From NCBI GenBank assembly GCA_018712645.1, contig DVGO01000014.1, positions 1 through 58,160 of the forward strand: 58,160 nt of DNA. The letters are read 5' to 3'. The stretch's first letter is position 1, and every line of letters begins with the position of its first letter. Shown here in pieces: positions 24,005 to 33,054 of this stretch. Source of the DNA: Candidatus Faecousia faecavium (lineage in GTDB: Bacteria > Bacillota > Clostridia > Oscillospirales > Oscillospiraceae). Position numbers and translations under genes: made by a program. Under the pieces are notes generated by a model, which saw only the letters and a program-made list of their open reading frames with translations, did no database searches and was not told where the DNA came from.

Positions 24005-24157
24005 ATGGAAACAACCCCCGAAAAGGATACGCCCCAGGAGCCCCAGCCCTACGTTCCCCGGCCTGCCTGGCAGGTATGGGCCGCCAGAGCGGGGCTGGTT
24101 CTGGTTCTGATACTTGTGGTCATTCAGATTCTGTCCATTGCCAGAGGTGGCCTGTAA
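24005..24157 (+). CDS. 50-residue single-pass membrane protein ahead of ruvC
   Basis: Small protein with a Pro/Gln/Glu-rich N-terminus (METTPEKDTPQEPQPYVPRP) and one membrane helix (about 28-45, RAGLVLVLILVVIQILSI). The ribosome-binding site GAGGTG is 7 nt upstream and the stop overlaps the ruvC start as TAATG, so the two genes are translationally coupled. No relative recognised and no link to Holliday-junction resolution is visible beyond the coupling. Confidence 0.75.
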   Translation: METTPEKDTPQEPQPYVPRPAWQVWAARAGLVLVLILVVIQILSIARGGL

Positions 24158-24663
24158 TGCGGATCTTAGGCATTGACCCGGGCTACGGCATTACCGGCTT
24201 CGGTCTGATTGAGGCCCAGCGCAGCCAATACCAGCTGATTCACTGCGGTGCCATTACCACGCCCCCCAATACGGAATTTTCCTGGCGGCTGGAAGTGATC
24301 TACCACGACATGTGCCAGCTGCTCCAGACCGCCCAGCCGGAAGCCGTTGCCATTGAAGAGCTGTTCTTCGGCCACAACGTCACCACCGGCATCAACGTTG
24401 CCCAGAGCCGGGGGGTCATCCTGCTGGCCATTCGCCAGGCGGGGCTTCCTTTATTTGAATACAAACCCATGCAGGTCAAGCAGGCCGTGGTGGGTTACGG
24501 CGGTGCCACCAAGCACCAGGTTCAGGACATGACCCGCAGACTTCTGCATTTGCAGGCCCTTCCCAAGCCTGACGACGCTGCCGACGCCATCGCCATTGCC
24601 CTGTGCCATGCCCGTTCCAGCACCTCCCTGCTGGCCCGTGCCATGGGCAAACCCATTCTTTGA
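24157..24663 (+). CDS. ruvC: Holliday-junction endodeoxyribonuclease RuvC
   Basis: RuvC of 168 residues, the normal size. It cuts Holliday junctions with RuvAB. Acidic catalytic residues are visible in ILGIDPGYGITGFG, IEELFFGHN and the C-terminal DDAADAIAIALCH. The start is the ATG at 24157 which overlaps the small membrane protein stop; the frame is open further upstream but not as coding sequence. ruvA follows after 17 bp. Confidence 0.97.
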   Translation: MRILGIDPGYGITGFGLIEAQRSQYQLIHCGAITTPPNTEFSWRLEVIYHDMCQLLQTAQPEAVAIEELFFGHNVTTGINVAQSRGVILLAIRQAGLPLFEYKPMQVKQAVVGYGGATKHQVQDMTRRLLHLQALPKPDDAADAIAIALCHARSSTSLLARAMGKPIL

Positions 24664-24680
24664 ATTGTCCGGAGGTTTCT

Positions 24681-25280
24681 ATGCTCTATTATGTATCCGG
24701 CACAGTCACCCTGTTGGAACCGGGGCTGGCTGTGATTGACTGCGGCGGTGTTGGCTACGGCTGCCGCATTACCGCCTACACCGCCGGTCAGCTGAAGCTG
24801 AACCAGCAGGCGAAACTCTTTATCACCGAATCCATCCGGGAGGATGCCTTTGACCTGTACGGCTTTTCCAGCCGGGAGGAACAGCGCTGCTATGAGCTGC
24901 TGACCTCCGTCAATGGCGTTGGCCCCAAGGCCGCCATGGCCATTTTGTCCGCAGGCAGCCCCCAGAATTTTACCCTGGCCGTGATGACCGGAGACGAAAA
25001 GCTCCTCACCGCCGCCCAGGGCGTTGGCAAGAAAATCGCCCAGCGGATTATCCTGGAGCTGAAGGACAAGCTGGGCGGGGGAAGTCTGGACTTTTCTTCC
25101 GGCGCAGCCCCCACGCTGCCGGTTCAGACCGGCAACCAGGCAGCCCTGGCCCATGCTGCGTTGCAGGAGCTGGGCTACTCCCCTGTTGAAATCAGCCAGG
25201 CCCTGAAAGGTGCCGATCCCAACGCCAGCACGGAAGAGCTGGTGCGTTATGCCCTGCGGGCTATGGTGATGAAGGGCTGA
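24681..25280 (+). CDS. ruvA: Holliday-junction branch-migration subunit RuvA
   Basis: RuvA of 199 residues: N-terminal OB fold (MLYYVSGTVTLLEPGLAVID), two helix-hairpin-helix motifs (LLTSVNGVGPKAAMAIL and AAQGVGKKIAQRIILELKDK), and a C-terminal RuvB-binding domain (QEALQELGYSP-like segment). The ribosome-binding site GGAGG is 5 nt before ATG. It binds the four-way junction and guides RuvB rings. Confidence 0.97.
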   Translation: MLYYVSGTVTLLEPGLAVIDCGGVGYGCRITAYTAGQLKLNQQAKLFITESIREDAFDLYGFSSREEQRCYELLTSVNGVGPKAAMAILSAGSPQNFTLAVMTGDEKLLTAAQGVGKKIAQRIILELKDKLGGGSLDFSSGAAPTLPVQTGNQAALAHAALQELGYSPVEISQALKGADPNASTEELVRYALRAMVMKG

Positions 25281-25321
25281 GAATCCTGCTTTGAATCATT
25301 CCCCACAGTGGAGGTTTTCAC

Positions 25322-26362
25322 ATGAGTCTTGAATTTTCCCAGCAGATGGAGCCATCACCCATTATTTCCCCCACCTTCGCCCCCCAGGACGCGGCGGAGA
25401 TCGGGCTGCGCCCCAAGCTGCTCAGCGACTATACCGGTCAGGAGAAGGCCAAGGGAAATCTGTCGGTTTATATTGAAGCCGCCCGGCGGCGGGGAGAGCC
25501 TTTGGATCACACCCTGCTCTACGGCCCTCCCGGCTTGGGCAAAACCACCCTGGCCGGCGTCATTGCCAACGAAATGGGGGTCAACATCCGTATTACCTCC
25601 GGCCCGGCCATTGAAAAACCCGGAGACCTGGCGGCACTGCTGACCAACCTGAACCCCGGCGACATTCTCTTCATTGACGAAATTCACCGCCTGAACCGGG
25701 TGGTTGAGGAAATTCTCTACCCCGCCATGGAGGATTTTGCCATTGATATTATTGTAGGCAAAGGCCCCAGCGCCAACTCCATCCGACTGGATCTGCCCAA
25801 GTTCACCCTGGTAGGCGCCACCACCCGGGCAGGTCAGTTGTCCGCCCCCTTGCGGGACCGGTTCGGCGTGAATCTGCGGCTGGAGCTGTACTCCGCCCAG
25901 GAGCTGGCAAAAATCGTCACCCGCTCGGCAACCATTCTGGGCATGCCCATTGCTCCCGAGGGTGCCATGGAGATTGCCTCCCGGAGCCGGGGCACGCCCC
26001 GAATTGCCAACCGCTTCCTGCGCCGGGTCCGGGACTTTGCCCAGGTCATGGGCGACGGAACCATCACCAAGGAAGCAGCCGACCTGGCCCTGCAGCGGCT
26101 GGAGGTTGACAAGCTGGGCCTTGACAACATCGACCGCCGGATGCTCACCGCCATTATCCAGAATTACGCAGGCGGCCCGGTGGGACTGGAAACCCTGGCT
26201 GCCACCATTGGCGAAGAATCGGTGACCCTGGAAGACGTGTACGAGCCTTACCTGATGCAGCTGGGCTTTCTCACCCGGACTCCCCGGGGCCGCTGCGTCA
26301 CCCCTTTGGCTTACGAGCATCTGCACATTCCCTACGAAGGCCAGACCCAATTTGCCCTGTAA
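25322..26362 (+). CDS. ruvB: Holliday-junction helicase RuvB
   Basis: AAA+ motor of 346 residues. Walker [12 protein letters not shown], Walker B LFIDEIHR, sensor GATTRAG and the arginine finger region of LRDRFGV are present, with the C-terminal winged helix ([10 protein letters not shown]). Lies 41 bp after ruvA and completes the ruvCAB cluster. Start ATG has GGAGG upstream. Confidence 0.98.
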   Translation: MSLEFSQQMEPSPIISPTFAPQDAAEIGLRPKLLSDYTGQEKAKGNLSVYIEAARRRGEPLDHTLLYGPPGLGKTTLAGVIANEMGVNIRITSGPAIEKPGDLAALLTNLNPGDILFIDEIHRLNRVVEEILYPAMEDFAIDIIVGKGPSANSIRLDLPKFTLVGATTRAGQLSAPLRDRFGVNLRLELYSAQELAKIVTRSATILGMPIAPEGAMEIASRSRGTPRIANRFLRRVRDFAQVMGDGTITKEAADLALQRLEVDKLGLDNIDRRMLTAIIQNYAGGPVGLETLAATIGEESVTLEDVYEPYLMQLGFLTRTPRGRCVTPLAYEHLHIPYEGQTQFAL

Positions 26363-26458
26363 AACGGCCGTGTTTCTCCCCCATATCCACCAGGCCCGAA
26401 TTTGTACTTGTAAAGTTGCATAAACTTGGAAAAATCAGGGTATTTTTTTCATAAAGGA

Positions 26459-26487
26459 TTGACAAATTCCTTAGCTTTGTGTATAAT
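26459..26487 (+). promoter_or_regulatory. Perfect-consensus promoter of the zinc-ribbon gene
   Basis: TTGACA (26459-26464), 17 bp, TATAAT (26482-26487). Leader of about 100 nt with a small hairpin GTGGCA/TGCCAC. Confidence 0.88.
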
Positions 26488-26593
26488 CCGGGTTGTGGCA
26501 CATTTTGCCACCATATCAAATCGACCCTGCGTTATAACATTCATCCGGTGGGATTTCACGGGGCAACAACAAACCGAAGAGAGGTATTTTCCA

Positions 26594-26872
26594 ATGTACG
26601 AAGACAAGACTTTAGTGTGCAAAGAGTGCGGCAACGAGTTCGTGTTCACCGCTGGTGAGCAGGAGTTCTACGCAGAGCGCGGCTTCCAGAACGAGCCCCA
26701 GCGCTGCAAGGCTTGCCGTGACGCTCGCAAGAACGCCACCCGTGGCCCCCGTGAGTTCTTCACCGCTACCTGTGCCCGTTGCGGCGGCGAGGCGAAGGTT
26801 CCCTTCCAGCCCAAGTCCGACCGTCCCGTGTTCTGCAGCGAGTGCTTCGCTCAGATGCGTGCCAACGGCTAA
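26594..26872 (+). CDS. Double zinc-ribbon protein
   Basis: Basic protein of 92 residues with four CxxC knuckles: CKEC, CKAC, CARC and CSEC. The first half matches the small zinc-ribbon family common in Firmicutes (LVCKECGNEFVFTAGEQEFY), the second the CxxC-CxxC type with KVPFQPKSDRPVFC. No biochemical function is firmly known. The strong promoter, strong terminator and the heavy use of a few codons (GCT, CGT, AAG) suggest a highly expressed protein. Confidence 0.9.
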   Translation: MYEDKTLVCKECGNEFVFTAGEQEFYAERGFQNEPQRCKACRDARKNATRGPREFFTATCARCGGEAKVPFQPKSDRPVFCSECFAQMRANG

Positions 26873-26889
26873 TTTGTCAAGTCACAAGA

Positions 26890-26922
26890 ACAGGACTGGT
26901 TTTGCCAGTCCTGTTTCTTTTT
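26890..26922 (+). terminator. Terminator of the zinc-ribbon gene
   Basis: Perfect 10-bp stem ACAGGACTGG/CCAGTCCTGT, 5-nt loop, then a T-rich tail. Confidence 0.92.
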
Positions 26923-27153
26923 GCCATAGGTTTACATAATATTATTTCGTCTCGTTGCGAATCCGGTTTTCCATATGGCCGGACTGGATTACCGGAGGCT
27001 TGGGATCTACCGCTTCCCAGGGAATGGACTTCTTTTCATCCTCTTTCACAGCTTTTCACCTCGGCATTAGTATGTACCGCTGCGCACATATGATACACGG
27101 ACACCCATTCCGTGGGGCAGGCTTCCGGCAATTGTAAACTTTTTTTGACCCCC
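26923..27153. other. Non-coding stretch before the marR promoter
   Basis: Open frames on the plus strand are short, lack ribosome-binding sites and match nothing known. I see no RNA gene, repeat or attachment site in it. Confidence 0.5.
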
Positions 27154-27182
27154 TTGCAGATTTCCCTTTCCCGTGCTAGAAT
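27154..27182 (+). promoter_or_regulatory. Promoter of the marR/ABC exporter operon
   Basis: TTGCAG (27154-27159), 17 bp, TAGAAT (27177-27182). The operator repeats start 5 bp downstream and cover the predicted start of transcription. Confidence 0.6.
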
Positions 27183-27187
27183 ATCGC

Positions 27188-27214
27188 GTAGCGTGCTACA
27201 TGTAGCGTGCTACA
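27188..27214. promoter_or_regulatory. Tandem operators of the MarR regulator
   Basis: Two identical 13-bp units, GTAGCGTGCTACA, at 27188-27200 and 27202-27214, period 14 bp. Each is a near-perfect dyad (GTAGC-GT-GCTAC). Position over the transcription start fits autorepression of the regulator and its exporter. Confidence 0.75.
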
Positions 27215-27236
27215 TTTTATTTCGGAGGTGATCGCA

Positions 27237-27695
27237 TTGCAAATGCATTACGGGCATATGGCCCGGGTACTGCATTGGTGCATCGACCAATCCGCCACCT
27301 ACGCTTTGGAAAAACTGGATTTGACCGCTGCCCAGGGACGGATTGTGGTCTTTCTCATCACGTCAAAAACACCCCCCTGTCCCCGGGACATCGAAAATCA
27401 GTTTCATCTGAGCCATCCTACCGTTTCGGGACTTCTGTCCCGGCTGGAGCAGAAAGGCTTTCTGGAACTTCGCACCGATCCGGAAGATCGCCGGTGCAAG
27501 CGGATCTATCTGCTTGACAAGGGCTACCAGTGCCACGACCGGATGGATCAGGCCATGCAGGAAATTGAAGCCCAAATGGTCCAGGGCTTCACTGCGCAAG
27601 AGCAGGAGCAGTTTTCCCAGCTTCTGCAGCGGGCCATACACAACATGGGCGGAAGCTTCCCATGTCAGCAAGAAAAGGAGGAAACCAACACATGA
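27237..27695 (+). CDS. MarR-family transcriptional regulator
   Basis: Winged-helix regulator of 152 residues. Recognition helix region FHLSHPTVSGLLSRLEQKGF and wing DPEDRRCKRIYL are typical. A TTG at 27237-27239 is chosen as start since GGAGG sits 8 nt upstream; an ATG lies two codons later. The stop overlaps the next start by 4 bp, so it is co-translated with the ABC exporter that it probably represses. The inducer is likely a compound exported by that pump. Confidence 0.9.
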   Translation: MQMHYGHMARVLHWCIDQSATYALEKLDLTAAQGRIVVFLITSKTPPCPRDIENQFHLSHPTVSGLLSRLEQKGFLELRTDPEDRRCKRIYLLDKGYQCHDRMDQAMQEIEAQMVQGFTAQEQEQFSQLLQRAIHNMGGSFPCQQEKEETNT

Positions 27696-29437
27696 TACGC
27701 AATCTGATTCCCAGTCTGCGGGAGTACAAATGGCCGGCGCTGATCAGCCCCCTGTGCATGATCGGCGAGGTTTACATGGAAGTCCAGATCCCTCTGGTTC
27801 TGGCACAGATCGTTGACCTGGGTGTGGAAATGGGGGATATGGGCGCTGTGGTAAAATACGGAATGCTTCTGGTTCTGTATGCCCTGCTGTCCCTGCTGTT
27901 CGGCATTGCCTCGGCAGTGTCCGCTTCCTATGCCGCCACCGGTTTTTCCAAAAACCTGCGGCAGGATATGTTCTACAAGGTGCAGACCTTCGACTTTTCC
28001 AACATAGATAAGTTCTCCAGTTCCAGTATCGTCACCCGTCTGACCTCGGACATCGCCAATATTCAGATGGCCTTCCAGATGATGATCCGTATGGCCATCC
28101 GGTGTCCCGTGATGCTGATTCTGGCAACCTATAACGCCTACTCCATCAGCCCCCGGCTGTGCCTGGTGTACTGCGTGGCGCTGCCTCTGCTGGGCCTGGG
28201 TCTGTTCATCCTGATCCGGCTGGTATTCCCCATCTTTGACCGGGTGTTCAAGACTTACGATAAACTGAACAACGTGGTGCAGGAAAACCTCCACGGCATC
28301 CGTGTCGTTAAATCCTTCGTCCGGGAGGATAAGGAAATTGAGAAATTCTCCGATGTTTCCGGAGAAATCTACCGGGATTTCTGCAAGGCCGAGCGGATTA
28401 TGGCCTTCAATAACCCCCTGATGCAGCTGGCAGTTTACTCCTGCGTGCTGACCATCTCCTACCTGGGTGCGAAAATGGTAATTCAGTCCGGCAACAATGC
28501 CGCCATGGGTCTGACCACCGGTAACCTGACCTCCATGTTCACCTACACCACCCAGATTCTCACCGCACTGATGATGCTGTCCATGGTCTTCGTCATGATG
28601 ACCCTGTCCCGTGCACCTCTGCGCCGTACCTCTGAAATCCTGCAGGAAACCCCGGATCTGCACAACCCGGAAAATCCTGTGACCACCGTTGCCGACGGCT
28701 CCATCGACTTTGATAACGTCAGCTTCCGGTATTCCAAGACCGCCAAGCGCAACTCTCTGGAAAACGTGAACCTGCACATCCGCTCCGGCATGACCGTGGG
28801 CATTCTGGGCGGCACCGGTTCTTCCAAGTCCACCCTGGTGCAGCTGATTCCCCGTCTGTACGACGTCACCGAGGGCTGCCTGAAAGTCGGCGGCGTGGAT
28901 GTGCGCAATTATGACCTGGAAGTTCTCCGTGACAGTGTGGCCATGGTTCTGCAGAAGAACGTGCTGTTCTCCGGCACCATCAAGGACAATCTGCGCTGGG
29001 GCAATCCCAACGCCACCGACGAAGAGCTGATTCACGCCTGCCAGCTCTCCTGTGCCCATGAATTTATCACCGCTTTCCCCGACGGCTACGATCACCACAT
29101 CGAGCAGGGCGGCACCAACGTCTCCGGCGGTCAGAAGCAGCGGCTGTGTATCGCCCGTGCCCTGCTGAAAAAGCCCAAGATCCTGATTCTGGACGACTCC
29201 ACCTCCGCCGTGGATACCGCCACCGACGCCATGATCCGCAAGGCCTTCCGGGAGGAAATCCCCGGCACCACCAAGCTGATCATTGCCCAGCGGATTGCCT
29301 CCGTTCAGGATGCAGACCTGATTGTGGTGATGGACGGCGGCCATATCTGTGCTGCCGGCACCCATGAAGAACTTATCAAGACTTCCCCCATCTACCAGGA
29401 AGTCTACTATTCCCAGCAGAAAGGAGCGATGGAATAA
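27692..29437 (+). CDS. Heterodimeric ABC multidrug exporter, subunit with degenerate site
   Basis: Half-transporter of 581 residues, six membrane segments (about 15-310) and an ATPase domain. Walker A is GGTGSSKST, signature NVSGGQKQR and Walker B ILILDDSTSAVD, where Asp replaces the catalytic Glu. This is the pattern of the non-catalytic half in asymmetric exporters such as BmrC/LmrC. It pairs with the protein encoded next, whose start overlaps this stop by one base. Confidence 0.93.
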   Translation: MIRNLIPSLREYKWPALISPLCMIGEVYMEVQIPLVLAQIVDLGVEMGDMGAVVKYGMLLVLYALLSLLFGIASAVSASYAATGFSKNLRQDMFYKVQTFDFSNIDKFSSSSIVTRLTSDIANIQMAFQMMIRMAIRCPVMLILATYNAYSISPRLCLVYCVALPLLGLGLFILIRLVFPIFDRVFKTYDKLNNVVQENLHGIRVVKSFVREDKEIEKFSDVSGEIYRDFCKAERIMAFNNPLMQLAVYSCVLTISYLGAKMVIQSGNNAAMGLTTGNLTSMFTYTTQILTALMMLSMVFVMMTLSRAPLRRTSEILQETPDLHNPENPVTTVADGSIDFDNVSFRYSKTAKRNSLENVNLHIRSGMTVGILGGTGSSKSTLVQLIPRLYDVTEGCLKVGGVDVRNYDLEVLRDSVAMVLQKNVLFSGTIKDNLRWGNPNATDEELIHACQLSCAHEFITAFPDGYDHHIEQGGTNVSGGQKQRLCIARALLKKPKILILDDSTSAVDTATDAMIRKAFREEIPGTTKLIIAQRIASVQDADLIVVMDGGHICAAGTHEELIKTSPIYQEVYYSQQKGAME

Positions 29438-31335
29438 TGCCTCCCGTCAAAATGCGCGGCGACGGCCGCAAAGCCAAAAATCCCAAGCAGACCATTTCCC
29501 GTCTGTTGTCCTACCTGAGCCGGTATAAAAAGACCATGATCGTGGTGGTAATCTGCATCATCCTCAGCGCCATCGCCCAGGCTGTCAGTGCCTCCTCCCT
29601 GGGCACTCTGGTGGACGATTATATTACCCCCATGCTGGCCCAGGAGAATCCGGACTATGCTCCGCTGATTCGCTTTCTGACCATGCTGGCCGGCATCTAC
29701 CTGGTGGGCATCGTCTCGGGCTTCCTGTATAACTTCCTGATGGTGCGCATCGGTCAGGGTACCCAGAAGGATATCCGTGACCAGATGTTCACCCACATGC
29801 AGACCCTGCCCATCCGTTACTTCGACACCCATCCCGCCGGTGATGTGATGAGCCGCTACACCAGCGACATCGACACCCTGCGGCAGATGCTGTCTCAGTC
29901 TATCCCCCAGTGCATCTCCTCGGCTGCCACGCTGATTGTGGTGTTCATCGCCATGCTGCTGACCTCCCCCATTCTGACGGTGGTGCTGGCAGCCACCATT
30001 TCCGTGATTCTCTTCGTCACCAAGACCGTGGCCGGAAAGTCTGCCGTGTTCTTCATCGGACAGCAGCAGACCCTGGGCGCTGTGAATGGCTATGTAGAAG
30101 AAATGATTCACGGTCAGCGGGTTATCAAAGTCTTCTGCCACGAAGAGGCTACCAAAGCGGACTTTGATGTTCTGAATGAAAAGCTCCGCCAGAACGCCTT
30201 CCAGGCCGGTGCCTACTCCAACGTCATGGGCCCCATCAACAATAACCTGGGCTATGTCCAGTATGCCATTCTGGCCATCGTAGGCGGTCTGCTGGCGGTG
30301 TACTCCGGCGGCAGTCTGCTGACCCTGGGCAAGCTGATCTCCTTCCTGACCCTGTCCCGGTCCTTCAACATGCCCATTTCCCAGATCAGCAACCAGATCA
30401 ACGCCATCGTTATGGCCCTGGCCGGTGCCGAGCGGATCTTCCAGCTGATGGATGAACCTTCCGAGGAAGACCACGGTTATGTCCAGCTGGTCAACGCCAA
30501 AATTGACGAAAACGGCAACATCACCGAATGCCCGGAGCGTACCGGTCACTGGGCCTGGAAGCATCCCCACAAGGCTGATGGCACCATCACCTACACCGAG
30601 CTGAAGGGCGATATCACCATGTTCAACGTGGACTTCGGCTACACCCCGGATAAGACAGTTCTGCACGATGTCACCCTTTACGCCCACCCCGGTCAGAAGA
30701 TCGCCTTCGTGGGCGCCACCGGTGCCGGTAAGACCACCATTACCAACCTGATTAACCGCTTCTATGACATTGCCGACGGCAAGATCCGCTACGATAACAT
30801 CAACATCAACAAGATTCACAAGTCCGATCTTCGTAACTCTCTGGGCATGGTGCTTCAGGATATCAACCTGTTCACCGGCACCGTCATGGACAATATCCGC
30901 TACGGCAAGCTGGATGCCACCGATGAAGAGTGCATCAAGGCTGCAAAGCTGGCCAATGCCCACGACTTCATCACCCGTTTGCCCAACGGTTACCAGACCG
31001 AGCTCACCGGAAACGGCGCCAGCCTGTCCCAGGGCCAGCGGCAGCTGATTGCCATCGCCCGGGCTGCGGTTGCCGATCCTCCCGTGATGATTCTGGACGA
31101 AGCCACTTCCTCCATCGATACCCGGACGGAGAAGCTGGTGCAGGACGGCATGGACGCCCTGATGAAGGGCCGGACGGTGTTCGTCATTGCCCACCGCCTG
31201 AGCACCATTATGAACTCCGACTGCATCATGGTTCTCGACCACGGCCGAATCATCGAGCGCGGCACCCACGACGACCTGATTGCCGAAAAGGGCACCTACT
31301 ACAAGCTCTACACCGGCGTGTTTGAGCTGGAATAA
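29437..31335 (+). CDS. Heterodimeric ABC multidrug exporter, catalytic subunit
   Basis: Half-transporter of 632 residues with a longer linker between membrane and ATPase domains (residues about 345-385). Walker A GATGAGKTT and Walker B VMILDEATSSID with intact Glu; the signature is altered to LSQGQRQ. Together with its partner's normal signature and Asp this gives one consensus and one degenerate ATP site, as in BmrD/LmrD-type heterodimers. The charged N-terminus (KMRGDGRKAKNPKQT) is cytosolic. Confidence 0.93.
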   Translation: MPPVKMRGDGRKAKNPKQTISRLLSYLSRYKKTMIVVVICIILSAIAQAVSASSLGTLVDDYITPMLAQENPDYAPLIRFLTMLAGIYLVGIVSGFLYNFLMVRIGQGTQKDIRDQMFTHMQTLPIRYFDTHPAGDVMSRYTSDIDTLRQMLSQSIPQCISSAATLIVVFIAMLLTSPILTVVLAATISVILFVTKTVAGKSAVFFIGQQQTLGAVNGYVEEMIHGQRVIKVFCHEEATKADFDVLNEKLRQNAFQAGAYSNVMGPINNNLGYVQYAILAIVGGLLAVYSGGSLLTLGKLISFLTLSRSFNMPISQISNQINAIVMALAGAERIFQLMDEPSEEDHGYVQLVNAKIDENGNITECPERTGHWAWKHPHKADGTITYTELKGDITMFNVDFGYTPDKTVLHDVTLYAHPGQKIAFVGATGAGKTTITNLINRFYDIADGKIRYDNININKIHKSDLRNSLGMVLQDINLFTGTVMDNIRYGKLDATDEECIKAAKLANAHDFITRLPNGYQTELTGNGASLSQGQRQLIAIARAAVADPPVMILDEATSSIDTRTEKLVQDGMDALMKGRTVFVIAHRLSTIMNSDCIMVLDHGRIIERGTHDDLIAEKGTYYKLYTGVFELE

Positions 31336-31343
31336 ATTGATAA

Positions 31344-31383
31344 AAAACCTCCTGCCCAGTTTGAACCAGGCAGGAGGTTTTCT
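31344..31383. terminator. Bidirectional terminator after the ABC exporter
   Basis: Stem AACCTCCTGCC/GGCAGGAGGTT with A-run before and T-run after, between convergent genes. Confidence 0.85.
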
Positions 31384-31391
31384 GATAGCGA

Positions 31392-32018
31392 CTACTTACT
31401 TCCGTCATAAAAGCCCCGCAGCAGCGCAGCCAGTGCTTCCGGTGCCTCTGCGTTCACTTCATGGCCGCACCTATCCACGCTCTGAAAATGCCCTTGCTGC
31501 ACCAGTTGTGCAAGCTTCCGGCAGGCATTTTTATTCGCCAGATCTTTCTGACCGCACAGCACCAGCACCGGGCAGGAGATCCGGGAAAGCAAGGACGTAA
31601 AATCCAAATCCGCCATGCTGCAGCACAGCTGAAGAAACTGGGATTTATCAAATCCCAATTCTGCAAAGGAAGTACTGGGCAGGAAACGAAACACCGCATT
31701 CTGAAAGCGCAAAATATGTTTTGGCATTTTATAGGGCGCTCCGATCAGCACCAGAGAATTGACACGTTCCGGATGTTCCTCCGCATAATTGAGCGCCAGG
31801 ATTCCACCAAGGGACAAACCGCACAAGTCAACCGGCGTCCCCATTTCCTCGCAAAACGAGGAAAACGCTTTATACAGATTGGCATAGGTTGCAGGCTTTC
31901 CCTGTATGAGTTCAGGCAAACTCGGGCACACAGCATTTTCTGCCGTCTCCAGCTTGCAGATGGTCTTTTCCCAGCTGGCCGGTGTTTGCCCCAGTCCGTG
32001 CAAAAAAATTTGTTTCAT
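31392..32018 (-). CDS. Alpha/beta-fold hydrolase
   Basis: Esterase/lipase-like protein of 208 residues. The oxyanion region FLHGLGQTPASW, nucleophile elbow GLSLGG (Ser), acid residue in LVLCGQKD and terminal His in RCGHEVN form a full triad. No signal peptide once the start is set at ATG 32016-32018 with AAAGGAAC upstream. Substrate unknown. An IS element lies just upstream and separates it from metG. Confidence 0.88.
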   Translation of the reverse strand: MKQIFLHGLGQTPASWEKTICKLETAENAVCPSLPELIQGKPATYANLYKAFSSFCEEMGTPVDLCGLSLGGILALNYAEEHPERVNSLVLIGAPYKMPKHILRFQNAVFRFLPSTSFAELGFDKSQFLQLCCSMADLDFTSLLSRISCPVLVLCGQKDLANKNACRKLAQLVQQGHFQSVDRCGHEVNAEAPEALAALLRGFYDGSK

Positions 32019-32058
32019 GCCAATGTTCCTTTCCAGTTTTTCTGTTCTACAGCAGCAG

Positions 32059-32073
32059 AAAAATAGCCAGCAG
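32059..32073 (-). repeat. Left half of a terminator split by the IS element
   Basis: AAAAATAGCCAGCAG; bases 32060-32073 are the exact inverted partner of 33647-33660. On the minus strand it gives the descending arm and T-run of what was the metG terminator. Confidence 0.7.
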
Positions 32074-32163
32074 GGAAATGAGGTGCCCCCTGTCAAGTAG
32101 ACAGTGAAAAAACAAAAGAATATTTTGTTGGAGATGGTCTCTGCTTTGGCAGGGGCCATCTTT

Positions 32164-33054
32164 TTATGCGGCTGCGTGGAATTCCATGGGAGTCATACAG
32201 TGAAGCCGCTTCTGGTATCGTCTGGTGTTGTAGAAATGAATATACTGTTCAATTGCATCCATCAGATCCTGCTTGTCAGTGAACTTTCTCAGATAGTACA
32301 TTTCCGATTTCAGGATCCCCCAGAAGCCCTCCATGGGGCCGTTGTCGATACACCTGCCAACCCTGGACATGCTTTGGATCATATTCGCCTTGTCCAGTTT
32401 TGCACGGAACATTTTGCTTGTGTACTGGTAACCACGGTCACTATGCAATAGGGGATGTGCGTCCGGATTCTGGGCAACTGCTGCATCGAACGTATCAAAT
32501 ACCAGTTGGCTGTTGTTGCTGGTCCCAATCTTGTATGCCACGATTCGTCTGTCGTATAAGTCAAGGATTGCACTCAGATACAGTTTGCGGATCTCCGGCC
32601 CCTCGTACCACTTAAATTCTGTCACATCTGTCAGCCACTTCTCATTTGGTTTGTCGGCATGAAAATCCCGGTTCAGAATATTCTCGGCTGTGACTTGCGG
32701 TGTGGAAGGGGTATAGCTGCTGCGCTTTTTGCGGCACACGGATCGCAACTGCAATGCCCGCATCAGTCTGTGGATCCGTTTTCTGTTAAAATGAGTGTGG
32801 TAATTCCGGTTAATGGCAATGGTCATCTGCCGGTAACCCAAAATACCATTTTGCTCTATGTAAAGAGCCTTGATCCACTCAATAACCTGCTCATTCAGCG
32901 ATTCATTCTTATTTTTCTCTCTTTTTCTCCACTTGTAATAGGAACATCTCGGAATGTGCAGAGCGGCACACAGTTTCGAGACAGGATACTGCTCGGTGTC
33001 ATGCAGGTACTGGATCGCAAGGTAGGAAGGCTCTTGTCTTACTTCTCCCACCAA
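32164..33054 (-). CDS. IS3-family transposase, OrfB (DDE domain)
   Basis: Product of 296 residues with the HTH_21 segment (LYIEQNGILGYRQMTIAINR) and the rve integrase core. Catalytic residues: Asp in LTDVTEF, Asp in LHSDRGYQY, Glu in GPMEGFWG. It begins in the -1 frame relative to OrfA; an OrfAB fusion is expected through frameshifting on the A7G tract at 33077-33084. All catalytic motifs look intact, so the element may be active. Confidence 0.93.
   Translation of the reverse strand: MVGEVRQEPSYLAIQYLHDTEQYPVSKLCAALHIPRCSYYKWRKREKNKNESLNEQVIEWIKALYIEQNGILGYRQMTIAINRNYHTHFNRKRIHRLMRALQLRSVCRKKRSSYTPSTPQVTAENILNRDFHADKPNEKWLTDVTEFKWYEGPEIRKLYLSAILDLYDRRIVAYKIGTSNNSQLVFDTFDAAVAQNPDAHPLLHSDRGYQYTSKMFRAKLDKANMIQSMSRVGRCIDNGPMEGFWGILKSEMYYLRKFTDKQDLMDAIEQYIHFYNTRRYQKRLHCMTPMEFHAAA

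Noticed and set aside
27188..27214. Short tandem repeat as CRISPR
   Set aside because: Only two 13-bp units separated by one base, with no spacers. They are operators. No CRISPR array is present.
27665..31269. Two long minus-strand open frames over the ABC exporter genes
   Set aside because: Both are Gly/His/Gln-rich mirror images of ABC coding sequence and have no promoter or ribosome-binding site.
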